Assembly (NCBI RefSeq): GCF_001613445.1
Contig: NZ_BDCJ01000012.1
Location: 124,001-188,000 of the forward strand
Reading direction: 5' to 3'
Origin: Nocardia grenadensis NBRC 108939
Lineage (GTDB): Bacteria; Actinomycetota; Actinomycetes; Mycobacteriales; Mycobacteriaceae
Length of the DNA: 64,000 nt
The translations under genes were made by a program, and so were the position numbers. The stretch's first letter is position 1, and every line of letters begins with the position of its first letter. Below the pieces are notes generated by a model that was given only the letters and a program-made list of their open reading frames with translations, was not told the DNA's origin and searched no databases. This document shows positions 55,669 through 64,000 of the stretch, one piece after another.

Positions 55669-56708
55669 TCGTCATGGGCATCGAGAGCTCCTGTGACGAG
55701 ACGGGGGTGGGCATCGTGCGCCGTCGTCCCGACGGCAGCTGTGAACTCCTGGCCGACGAGGTCGCCTCGAGTGTGGCCGAGCACGCTCGTTTCGGCGGTG
55801 TGGTGCCCGAGATCGCCTCGCGGGCCCATCTCGAGGCGATCGTGCCCGCCATGCGGCGCGCTCTGGCCGCGGCCGGGATCGCCGCCCCCGATGCCTTGGC
55901 GGTGACGATCGGTCCGGGTCTGGCGGGAGCGCTGCTGGTGGGTGTCGCGGCCGCCAAAGCCTATGCGGCGGCCTGGGATATCCCGTTCTACGCGCTGAAC
56001 CATCTCGGCGGGCATGTGGCGGTGGACACTCTCGAACACGGTCCGATGCCGCCGAGTGTGGCGCTGCTGGTCTCCGGCGGTCATACCCATCTACTACATG
56101 TCGAGGATCTGTCGAAGCCGCTGATCGAATTGGGCAGCACGGTCGACGATGCCGCCGGTGAGGCGTTCGACAAGGTCGCCCGGCTACTGGGTCTCGGCTA
56201 TCCGGGAGGTCCCGCGCTGGACGCGGCCGCGGTCACCGGTGACCCGGCGGCGATCGCCTTCCCGCGGGGTATGACCGGACCGCGGGACCCGCGCTACGAC
56301 TTCTCGTTCTCCGGATTGAAGACCGCGGTCGCGCGCTATGTGGAAGCGCGGGCCCGCCAGGGCGTCGAACCGGAACAGCTGCCGATTCCCGATATCGCGG
56401 CCTCCTTCCAGGAGGCGGTCGCCGATGTGCTCACCATGAAGGCGGTGCGCGCGGCGCAGGACGTGGGCGTGGACACCCTGGTACTGGGTGGCGGCGCGAC
56501 CGCCAATACGCGGATCCGCTCGCTGGCCGAGGAACGGTGCGCGGCGGCCGGATTGACGCTACGAATCCCGAAACCCCGGCTCTGCACCGATAACGGCGTG
56601 ATGATCGCGGCGCTGGGCGCGCATGTGATCGGCGGCGGCGCGGCACCGTCACCGCTGTCGGTGGCCTCCGATCCCGGGCTGCCCGTCTCGGTCAGCCAGG
56701 TGGGCTGA
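55665..56708 (+). CDS. tsaD: tRNA N6-adenosine threonylcarbamoyltransferase
   Basis: A 347-residue ASKHA-fold Fe-binding enzyme that transfers threonylcarbamoyl to A37 of tRNA. It begins [20 protein letters not shown], contains the metal motif [10 protein letters not shown] (HxxGH form), [27 protein letters not shown] and [18 protein letters not shown] 55665 overlaps the rimI stop. It is the last gene of the tsaE-tsaB-rimI-tsaD operon. Confidence 0.97.
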   Translation: MIVMGIESSCDETGVGIVRRRPDGSCELLADEVASSVAEHARFGGVVPEIASRAHLEAIVPAMRRALAAAGIAAPDALAVTIGPGLAGALLVGVAAAKAYAAAWDIPFYALNHLGGHVAVDTLEHGPMPPSVALLVSGGHTHLLHVEDLSKPLIELGSTVDDAAGEAFDKVARLLGLGYPGGPALDAAAVTGDPAAIAFPRGMTGPRDPRYDFSFSGLKTAVARYVEARARQGVEPEQLPIPDIAASFQEAVADVLTMKAVRAAQDVGVDTLVLGGGATANTRIRSLAEERCAAAGLTLRIPKPRLCTDNGVMIAALGAHVIGGGAAPSPLSVASDPGLPVSVSQVG

Positions 56709-57018
56709 CCCGGCCACCGGCCCGCCCCGGTAACCACGACCGACGGCCGAGGTGAATGGGAGCCTGCCGGCAGGCCGCGCCGAGGACGTTACCGCGACGA
56801 CGGACCGCGACCCCACGCTCTTCTCGGTATGTTCGTATCCCGCGGTCCATCCCAATGCCGTCGGCGAGCGCGCCGGTGCCACGCAGAGACCGTCGGCTTC
56901 TGGAAGGACACCCCGTCGTGCGTATCGGGGACCACTTGCCGCCTTGCCGGGCTCTGCCCGGGGCGTCGGTCAGGCCGGTGCTCTCGCGTACCTGTGGGCA
57001 CTGTGCCGCCGTGGACGG
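56709..57018. other. 310 bp without a recognisable gene
   Basis: Between the convergent ends of tsaD and the Hsp70-like gene. It contains a 14-nt palindrome (GCCTGCCGGCAGGC, 56763-56776). Open frames across it look like chance high-GC frames. I see no terminator with a long stem. Confidence 0.5.
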
Positions 57019-58575
57019 CTATCCCGCCGAACCCGAATTGGGCAATCGAGGGGGTTGTGGCGGTGGAACCTCCAGGGTCGTTTGGGTTTGGCGCGATCCG
57101 GAGGGCGGCGGCACGTCCGAGGTGGACGGCTGATCCGTCGGCAATTCCTCCGGGGAGGACTGGGGGATCGGCGTGCCCGGGCCGATTCCCTCCGGGAACG
57201 GGATATGGGGCAGGTTCGGATCCGGCCGCAGGGTGGGCGGGGACGGCGCGGTGCTCGGCGTGGTACTCGGAGACGGTTCGCCCGAGGTGGAGGGGATCTC
57301 GTTCGTCGACGGGTATTCGCCCGTGCCTGGGTCGCCGGTCACCGGGGGCTCGGCGAACGTCGTATTCGGCTCACCGGCGCCGGCGGGCTCCTCGACGGGC
57401 TGGGGAATCTCCTCGGTCGTATCGGGGACCACAGTGGTGGTCGCCGGCGCGATGGTGGCGGTGGTCGGCAGCTGGGCGCTGCTGGTGGTACCGGCGGGGG
57501 AGACCTCTTCGTCCGAACTCGGGGCCATGGTGTTCACCCCGTACCCGACGATCAACCCCACCACCACGATGGCGCCGGCCACCGTCCCGAATGCCTTGAG
57601 CAGGGTGTTGCCGGACTTGTCCGATGTCAGCGCGCCGATCGGCGCGCTGGAGCGGGCGGTATCGGCGAGTAGCGCAGCGCCTTTGGCGATCACCGCGTCC
57701 GGGTCCGGCACCGTGAGCACCGGAAGCCCGAGTTCACCGCGCAGGGTTTCCAGTACCGCCGGGATATTCCCGCCGCCACCGATCACCACCACCGCTTCCG
57801 GGGCGCGGTCGGCCAAACCGAAGGTCATCGCCGCGAACCGCGTCATCTCGCGCCACACGCCGGCGGTGAGCGATTCGAAATCGGCGCGGGTGAGTTTGAG
57901 CGGTTTGCCCGCGATGTGGTCGATGGTGACGGCCTGGGTCACCGACAGGTGTTCCTTGGCGGTGCGGGCACGGTTCACCAGGACACTGCGATTGGGCCGG
58001 GTACCGCGCCGGGCGTAGTGCTGATCGACCAGATGCCGGTACAGCAGATCGTCGATCGCGCGGCCGCTGACCGCGGTGGACCGCGCGGTGTGGAGCACGG
58101 CGCCGTCGGCCGGGTCGGCCACCGAGACGGTACAGCCGGAGGCGCCCAGGTCCACTACGGCCACCGTGCCGTAGCGGTCCAGCAGGCCGGTGTCGCGTAG
58201 GAAGGTGAGCGCCGCGGTGGTCTCCGGAACCAGTTGCGGTTCGCGCTGGTTGCCGGTGGCGAGCCGGATCGCGTGCGCCTGCTCCTTGCTCCGGTAGGCG
58301 ACCGCGACACCGGTGGGCGGGCGGTCGGCCATCACGTCGAGCCCGGAGGCCTGGGGCGCGGGCAGCTGGGTGCCGAAAACCGCCTCGTGGGAATGGCTCG
58401 CCGGCAGCTGAGTGGTCATCAGCTCGATGGAGGAGGCGACCAGATCCCCCAGATCGGAATGCGCGTCCGCGGAGACCACCCGGTAGTCGAAGGTGCGGGC
58501 GCCGTTGGCCGCGGTGGTGACCAGGGCGGAGCACACCACCTCGTTCCCGGCGGAGATGCCGAGCGATGTGCGCAT
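57019..58575 (-). CDS. Membrane-anchored Hsp70/actin-like ATPase with Thr/Pro-rich exported tail
   Basis: A 518-residue protein. Residues 1-315 form an ASKHA/Hsp70-type nucleotide domain: MRTSLGISAGNEVV (phosphate 1-like), LVPETTAALTFL, VAVVDLGASGCTVSVADP (phosphate 2) and VVVIGGGGNIPAVLETLRG (adenosine). A single membrane helix lies at ~329-349 (TVAGAIVVVGLIVGYGV). The rest is a Thr/Pro/Glu-rich tail expected outside the membrane. There is no substrate-binding domain, so it is not DnaK; a sensor or scaffold role at the membrane is inferred. The start at 58575 follows GGGAGGTGAAGAG. It is divergent from groES. Confidence 0.82.
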   Translation of the reverse strand: MRTSLGISAGNEVVCSALVTTAANGARTFDYRVVSADAHSDLGDLVASSIELMTTQLPASHSHEAVFGTQLPAPQASGLDVMADRPPTGVAVAYRSKEQAHAIRLATGNQREPQLVPETTAALTFLRDTGLLDRYGTVAVVDLGASGCTVSVADPADGAVLHTARSTAVSGRAIDDLLYRHLVDQHYARRGTRPNRSVLVNRARTAKEHLSVTQAVTIDHIAGKPLKLTRADFESLTAGVWREMTRFAAMTFGLADRAPEAVVVIGGGGNIPAVLETLRGELGLPVLTVPDPDAVIAKGAALLADTARSSAPIGALTSDKSGNTLLKAFGTVAGAIVVVGLIVGYGVNTMAPSSDEEVSPAGTTSSAQLPTTATIAPATTTVVPDTTEEIPQPVEEPAGAGEPNTTFAEPPVTGDPGTGEYPSTNEIPSTSGEPSPSTTPSTAPSPPTLRPDPNLPHIPFPEGIGPGTPIPQSSPEELPTDQPSTSDVPPPSGSRQTQTTLEVPPPQPPRLPNSGSAG

Positions 58576-58887
58576 ACTCTCTTCACCTCCCTTCGAGTGG
58601 ACGCGGCGGCCGTGCCGGATGGTGAGGTCCGGACATGCCTAAAGGTGTTCGCGAAGCCGCCGTCGTCTGCGGTGAACGGTGGCTTCGCGAACAACCATCA
58701 CACATGGTGTCACGATCTGTTATCCGAACGTTACAGAGTCGGAGAATTATTGGGAAGCCCTCTTTCCCTTTGGTCTACCCGGCTTTCGTGCTCCTAACCC
58801 CGGCGACCAGCGGGCACGGCGGATGGCGTCTTGGTGACAGCGAGACCGAATCGTTTCCGATCGATACCGCATTGGCAGCGCCTGCCC
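58576..58887. other. Regulatory region between the Hsp70-like gene and groES (upstream part)
   Basis: No gene is seen in this stretch. It carries a perfect inverted repeat (58647-58692). Promoters for the Hsp70-like gene must be here; no clear -35/-10 pair stands out. Confidence 0.5.
58647..58692. repeat. Perfect 12-bp inverted repeat upstream of the Hsp70-like gene
   Basis: GTTCGCGAAGCC (58647-58658) and GGCTTCGCGAAC (58681-58692) are exact complements separated by 22 bp. It is 72-117 bp upstream of the Hsp70-like start. It may be an operator or an RNA hairpin in the leader. Confidence 0.65.
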
Positions 58888-58916
58888 TTGAGCGCTGGCA
58901 CTCTCATGTATAGAGT
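58888..58916 (+). promoter_or_regulatory. Promoter of groES-groEL1
   Basis: TTGAGC (58888-58893) and TAGAGT (58911-58916) have a 17-bp spacing. The CIRCE element covers the spacer and -10, as expected for HrcA repression. Confidence 0.6.
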
Positions 58917-58921
58917 GCTAG
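58895..58921. promoter_or_regulatory. CIRCE element (HrcA operator)
   Basis: CTGGCACTC-N9-GAGTGCTAG matches the CIRCE consensus TTAGCACTC-N9-GAGTGCTAA with symmetrical changes in the outer two positions of each arm. It places groESL under HrcA control. Confidence 0.92.
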
Positions 58922-59081
58922 TCGGCACCGATCGTTGCCCGGTGCCAGGCTTGACTACTGAGCAGGCGGTCCCGGCACCCGCGACGACGGGGCTGTGCGC
59001 AGGGTCAGCATCGTGACCGAATCGATGGTCCGGGACAACAGTTCCGGACGACCGTTATCCCCTGAAAGTGGAGGGCTCAAC

Positions 59082-59384
59082 GTGGCGAGCGTGAACATCA
59101 AGCCGCTCGAGGACAAGATCCTCGTCCAGGCCAACGAGGCCGAGACGACGACCGCCTCCGGCCTGGTCATTCCCGATACGGCCAAGGAGAAGCCGCAGGA
59201 GGGCACCGTTGTCGCCGTCGGCCCCGGCCGCTGGGACGACGAAGGTGAGAAGCGCATCCCGCTGGATGTCCAGGAGGGCGACACCGTCATCTACAGCAAG
59301 TACGGCGGTACCGAGATCAAGTACCAGGGTGAGGAATACCTGATCCTGTCCGCGCGCGACGTGCTGGCTGTCGTCGGCAAGTAA
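59082..59384 (+). CDS. groES: Co-chaperonin GroES
   Basis: A 100-residue Gro[22 protein letters not shown], the mobile loop [34 protein letters not shown] and [19 protein letters not shown] 59082 follows GGAGGGCTCAAC; an open-frame extension upstream lies in the promoter leader. It caps the GroEL ring. The leader from the promoter is about 160 nt. Confidence 0.97.
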   Translation: MASVNIKPLEDKILVQANEAETTTASGLVIPDTAKEKPQEGTVVAVGPGRWDDEGEKRIPLDVQEGDTVIYSKYGGTEIKYQGEEYLILSARDVLAVVGK

Positions 59385-61097
<1,713 letters not shown>

Positions 61098-61111
61098 TCG
61101 CAGTCCGGTCC

Positions 61112-61139
61112 GCCGGTTCCCGCCCCGGTGGGAACCGGC
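61112..61139 (+). terminator. Hairpin after groEL1
   Basis: GCCGGTTCCC (61112-61121) pairs with GGGAACCGGC (61130-61139), a 10-bp stem with an 8-base loop, 14 bp after the groEL1 stop. Confidence 0.6.
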
Positions 61140-61149
61140 CGCCGAACCG

Positions 61150-61193
61150 GAACGGGCCGTTCACATCCGCTGTGGAATGTGAACGGCCCGTTC
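61150..61193. terminator. Strong bidirectional hairpin overlapping the sigma factor's 3' end
   Basis: Arms at 61150-61166 and 61177-61193 form a perfect 17-bp stem with a 10-base loop between the convergent groEL1 and ECF sigma genes. The stop codon of the sigma gene (61161-61163) lies inside one arm and its last ten codons inside loop and the other arm. Confidence 0.75.
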
Positions 61194-61775
61194 TCGTATC
61201 GGTCGCCGATCGCCCAGGGAGGCCGGCCCTCCCATGCTCTTCTTCAGCCTCATCAGACCGTCGCGGATACGGGATTTGACGGTCGGTAGCCCGATATCCA
61301 GGTGCCGGGCCACCTCGGCGTAGGTCCGGCCGTCGTAATAGGCGAGTGAGATCGCCTCGCGCTGCGTCTCGGTCAGAGCGCGTAGGCCGACGACCACCGC
61401 CTGGTGGTCGAGTTTGCGCTCGACCTCCTCGATGACCTCGTCGTACTCGTGCCCGAGGACCCGGGCGCCGTAGGCGATCTCGCGCTGGGTGTGCGCCTGC
61501 TCGGCGCGCACCCGGTCGACCGCGCGGCGATGGGCCAGCGTCATCAGCCAGGTCACCGCCGAGCCGCGCGCCGGATCGAAACTCGCCGCCGTGCGCCAAG
61601 TTTGCAGGTAGACCTCTTGGGTGGTCTCCTCGGCGAACCCGGAATCCTGGAGGACACGCAACACCAGACCGAAGACCCGGGTGCGGGTCCGGTCATAGAG
61701 TTCGGCGAAAGCCTCGGCATCCGAGTGGCCGCAGCGCTGCAAGAGCGCTGAGAGCTCGATACTCTCCTGTGTCAT
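61161..61775 (-). CDS. ECF sigma factor (SigK-like)
   Basis: A 204-residue sigma-70 family factor with region 2 (DAEAFAELYDRTRTRVFGLV, FAEETTQEVYLQTWRTAASF, RGSAVTWLMTLAHRRAVDRV) and region 4 (LTETQREAISLAYYDGRTYA, LPTVKSRIRDGLMRLKKSM). The wording is closest in memory to mycobacterial SigK. No anti-sigma gene adjoins it: groEL1 is convergent downstream and whiB3 is upstream. ATG 61775 has no Shine-Dalgarno and TATTGT lies eight bases upstream, suggesting leaderless translation. In M. tuberculosis no sigma gene lies between groEL1 and whiB3. Confidence 0.88.
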   Translation of the reverse strand: MTQESIELSALLQRCGHSDAEAFAELYDRTRTRVFGLVLRVLQDSGFAEETTQEVYLQTWRTAASFDPARGSAVTWLMTLAHRRAVDRVRAEQAHTQREIAYGARVLGHEYDEVIEEVERKLDHQAVVVGLRALTETQREAISLAYYDGRTYAEVARHLDIGLPTVKSRIRDGLMRLKKSMGGPASLGDRRPIRERAVHIPQRM

Positions 61776-61884
61776 CGGTCATAACAATAACCACAAGCTA
61801 TAACCGAGAGCGTATGCGGCCCCGTGGAACACGCGGTGTCGCGCCGACGGAATCCGGCGCGGAGCCGCTACCTGCGACGACCCA

Positions 61885-62178
61885 TCAAACCGCCATCCGG
61901 CGCCGGTTGCGCCGGGCGTGCATCTCCCGTTCGGTTTCCGACATTCCGCCCCAGATTCCGTAGGGCTCACTGACCTTCAGCGCGTGTGAACGGCACTGCA
62001 TGAGCACGGGGCAGGACCGGCAGATCTCCTTCGCGCGCAACTCGCGTGCCGCCCGCGCTCTGCCGCGTTCACCATCGGGATGGAAGAACACCGTCGAGTC
62101 CACACCCCGGCAGGAACCGCGCATCTGCCAGTCCCAGACATCGGCGTTCGGTCCGGGAAGGTGGGTGGGCATGGGCAT
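61885..62178 (-). CDS. whiB3: WhiB3-type iron-sulfur transcription factor
   Basis: A 97-residue WhiB protein. The [4Fe-4S] cysteines are C23, C53, C56 and C62 (GSCRG; CRSCPVLMQC), followed by the GIWGG turn and a basic C-terminus (ARRNRRRMAV) for DNA contact. The N-terminus HLPGPNADVWDWQ and FFHPDGERGRARAARE match WhiB3, a redox regulator that binds SigA region 4. ATG 62178 follows GAGGAGTTCCCC. Its position between groEL1 and the Rv3415c-like gene supports orthology. Confidence 0.92.
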   Translation of the reverse strand: MPMPTHLPGPNADVWDWQMRGSCRGVDSTVFFHPDGERGRARAARELRAKEICRSCPVLMQCRSHALKVSEPYGIWGGMSETEREMHARRNRRRMAV

Positions 62179-62836
62179 GGGGGAACTCCTCGTAGACGCG
62201 AGCTCGTCGGCATTGTCGAGCGAGTGATGAATACAGCTTTCCGGCGGTGCCCGGCGTTCGGCGAGCGCGCGGGGCCACATGCGTCGGCCGATGTGCACCG
62301 CTGCCGTCGGCGTCCGTTGCGTTTTCGCCCGGCGCCGTCCGTGGCGATGAGTTACGTTAGGGGTACCGAGGAAATTCCGTCAACAGTTTGGCGCCCTGAA
62401 TTATCGGCTCTTTTGCGCGCTGAATTTAACCTCGTAGGCTGTTTACTTTCGCTAATCGCCCGGCGATACTGTGAGGTTGGCTTGTTGTCGGCCCCGCTCC
62501 GCGTGTCCGTGCTGGTCGGTGTATCCGCAGGTGGGCGCGACTCTTTCGGGGAATCTCGATAGGTCCGGACCGAATTCTGCCCCGCGGGCCGGCTCGGTGG
62601 GTTAAGGTGCCCAGATCTCGATACGATCACAGATGGCCGATGAGGGGCTGTGAGGTTAATTAAGCGAAACCTCCTCGAATTCGATGCGTGATCGCTCATG
62701 GATTGATGGGCGGAGATTAACCTGATGGAAACACTGCTTGTTCGGATTAATGCTGAAAGATAGCTGTACCGCCGAAATCCCGCGGTGCCCGTCCGTTCCG
62801 TCCGGCGGCGGATCCGGTGCTCGGTACAGTGCGTCG
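62179..62836. other. ~650-bp intergenic region with AT-rich patches
   Basis: No convincing gene. Compared with its neighbours it has AT-rich stretches around 62395-62460 and 62655-62760, including TTAATTAA at 62657. GAGGTT and AACCTC form an inverted repeat at about 62652-62673. It probably holds the whiB3 promoter and the promoter of the next gene; a small RNA is possible. Confidence 0.45.
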
Positions 62837-63829
62837 ATGGTCGTCCCCGGCACCCGCCCCGAATCCGATTCCCGCTCAGCCGCCGACGCCGCGTTCGGCG
62901 CGCGGACGGGTCGTACCGCTGCCGAGTTGCCGGAACCGGCGGATCCCCTCGAAATGTGGTGGCGAGCGGTCGCTCTGGGTGGCGCGGGCCACTACGCCGC
63001 CGCCCATACCGCGCTGCGCCGCCTGTCCGCGGCGACCGTCGATCCGGTGTTGCTCTCACTCGCCGCGTCGACACAGGGGTCGCTATTGCGTCAGCTCGGC
63101 TGGCACCGGCGGGCCGCCGAGTACGACGGCCGGGCCGCCGCGCTCGTTCTTCCGGCGCTGGCCACCCTTCCGGCCGCGTCACCGCGAACGGTATCGGCGG
63201 CCGTCCGGGGATCCGGCCCGGATCCCCGGACTGCGCCTCCCGGCGGAGCCGCGGCGGCGCTGGGCGATTACGGCCGCCGGCCCGATTCGATCGATGCCGT
63301 GGCCGACGCGCTGATCGGTCTGGCGGCCGACGCCCTGGGCGTGGGCCGGACTGCCCTGTCCACCCGGCTGCTGGACCGCTGCGTCGCCCTGCTGGAGCGC
63401 CCGGCGCCCGAATGCGGTGCGCGCGCTGCCGGCGCGCCCGCGCGGGCGCGGGGCCGGGTGCGGCTGCACTGGGTTCGCGCGGAAATCGCGCTGGCCGACG
63501 GTCTCGGCGCACCGGCGCTCGCGGCGGCGGAGGCCGCGCTCGCGCTGGCCGAACAGGGACCCTCGGTCCGGCATCGGATCAAATCGCGATTGCTGGTCGC
63601 CGCGGCCGCGAGTGCCACCGGGCAGACGGCCCGCGCCGTCGCGCTGGCGGACCGTATCGATGAGGAATGCCGTGTCTCCGGCTCGGTTCCCCTGCGCTGG
63701 GCGTGCGCCATGCTGCGCGGCGGCCTGGCCGCCGAACCCGGCGACCGCGACACGGCGGTCGCCGACGCGGCCGCGTGTCGGGCACTCATCTCCCGGCGTG
63801 GCGGGCGATTTCGCGATGGGCGTGGGTAA
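62837..63829 (+). CDS. Rv3415c-like hypothetical protein
   Basis: A 330-residue Ala-rich helical protein. Repeated helix pairs such as HYAAAHTALRRLSAATVDPV and GAPALAAAEAALALAEQGPS suggest TPR-like folding. There is no signal peptide or catalytic motif. It is upstream of sigD, as Rv3415c is in M. tuberculosis. ATG 62837 precedes the conserved part; a longer frame upstream lacks support. A role connected to SigD is inferred from position only. Confidence 0.7.
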   Translation: MVVPGTRPESDSRSAADAAFGARTGRTAAELPEPADPLEMWWRAVALGGAGHYAAAHTALRRLSAATVDPVLLSLAASTQGSLLRQLGWHRRAAEYDGRAAALVLPALATLPAASPRTVSAAVRGSGPDPRTAPPGGAAAALGDYGRRPDSIDAVADALIGLAADALGVGRTALSTRLLDRCVALLERPAPECGARAAGAPARARGRVRLHWVRAEIALADGLGAPALAAAEAALALAEQGPSVRHRIKSRLLVAAAASATGQTARAVALADRIDEECRVSGSVPLRWACAMLRGGLAAEPGDRDTAVADAAACRALISRRGGRFRDGRG

Positions 63830-63955
63830 CCCGAGTTCTACCGTCTCGACCCGTACCGCCGCCGGTGTCCTATTGTGGACCCGTTCCGCTGGACCGGCGG
63901 AAGCACCGGTCATCACCGACCGTGCCACTTTGTAACGCCAGGAATTCCGCTGACG

Positions 63956-64000
63956 ATGACGCACACGGGCGAAGAGTTGGACCGCGCCGTCGCCGCCGCT
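63956..64000 (+). CDS. sigD: Start of an ECF sigma factor, probably SigD (partial)
   Basis: ATG 63956 opens MTHTGEELDRAVAAA to the right edge. The N-terminus resembles M. tuberculosis SigD and the position after whiB3 and the Rv3415c-like gene fits. Only 15 residues are visible, so identity rests on synteny. Confidence 0.5.
   Translation, partial: MTHTGEELDRAVAAA

Overview
The window is high-GC actinobacterial chromosome, most likely from a Nocardia-like member of the Mycobacteriales. The evidence is a WhiB3-type WhiB protein, a His-tailed GroEL1, EspC/WXG100-type ESX proteins, a Rv1747-type FHA-ABC exporter, a Rv2466c-like DsbA protein, DUF397, many GTG starts and apparently leaderless mRNAs. 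Two blocks follow Mycobacterium tuberculosis gene order. About 5.4-19.4 kb matches Rv1017c-Rv1021 (prs, glmU, tetR, mfd, mazG). About 38-64 kb matches Rv3443c-Rv3414c (rplM, rpsI, glmM, glmS, nnr, alr, tsaE, tsaB, rimI, tsaD, groES, groEL1, whiB3, Rv3415c-like, sigD). Accessory islands interrupt both blocks and fill the space between them.

Layout. 0-5.3 kb: a TetR/MFS drug-efflux pair with a clear shared operator, a cupin, RNase Z and two low-complexity proteins. 5.4-9 kb: prs-glmU, tRNA-Gln and a TetR gene. 9-14.8 kb: an island between tetR and mfd. It holds a decayed TnpB element fused to the front of an orphan ScbR-like receptor gene, then a stress module in which a CstR-like repressor and three identical-architecture palindromes flank a DsbA-like oxidoreductase with a coupled Cys-rich microprotein, an MMPL transporter, a DUF2892 protein and a DUF302 protein. 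15-19.4 kb: mfd-mazG. 19.4-22.4 kb: mazEF, a decayed small gene, TerD, a PPOX-fold protein and a flavodoxin.

22.4-28.6 kb: a tightly overlapping five-gene operon coding for a VioC/AsnO-type oxygenase, SbnB, a Y4yA/SbnH-type PLP decarboxylase, SbnA and a MATE exporter. IdeR/DtxR-like boxes lie upstream. It looks like a compact, probably iron-regulated pathway to an exported 2,3-diaminopropionate-derived metabolite, with no NRPS or NIS synthetase in the window. This is the best candidate for an undescribed system here.

28.9-38 kb: surface and signalling proteins, namely two lipoproteins (one a zinc metallopeptidase), an FHA/zinc-ribbon protein, a double-FHA ABC exporter and a Pro-rich protein. 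38-41 kb: rplM-rpsI, glmM and PspC. 41.2-45.7 kb: two convergent three-gene ESX-substrate-like modules, each with a member ending in a near-identical EYYRR(N/K)SWL motif. 45.8-64 kb: an RDD-like protein, DUF397, glmS, a cupredoxin, nnr, alr, a hydrolase, the tsaE-tsaB-rimI-tsaD operon, a membrane-anchored Hsp70-like protein, a CIRCE-controlled groES-groEL1, an ECF sigma factor, whiB3 and the start of sigD. GlmS, GlmM and GlmU together give the whole route from fructose-6-phosphate to UDP-GlcNAc.
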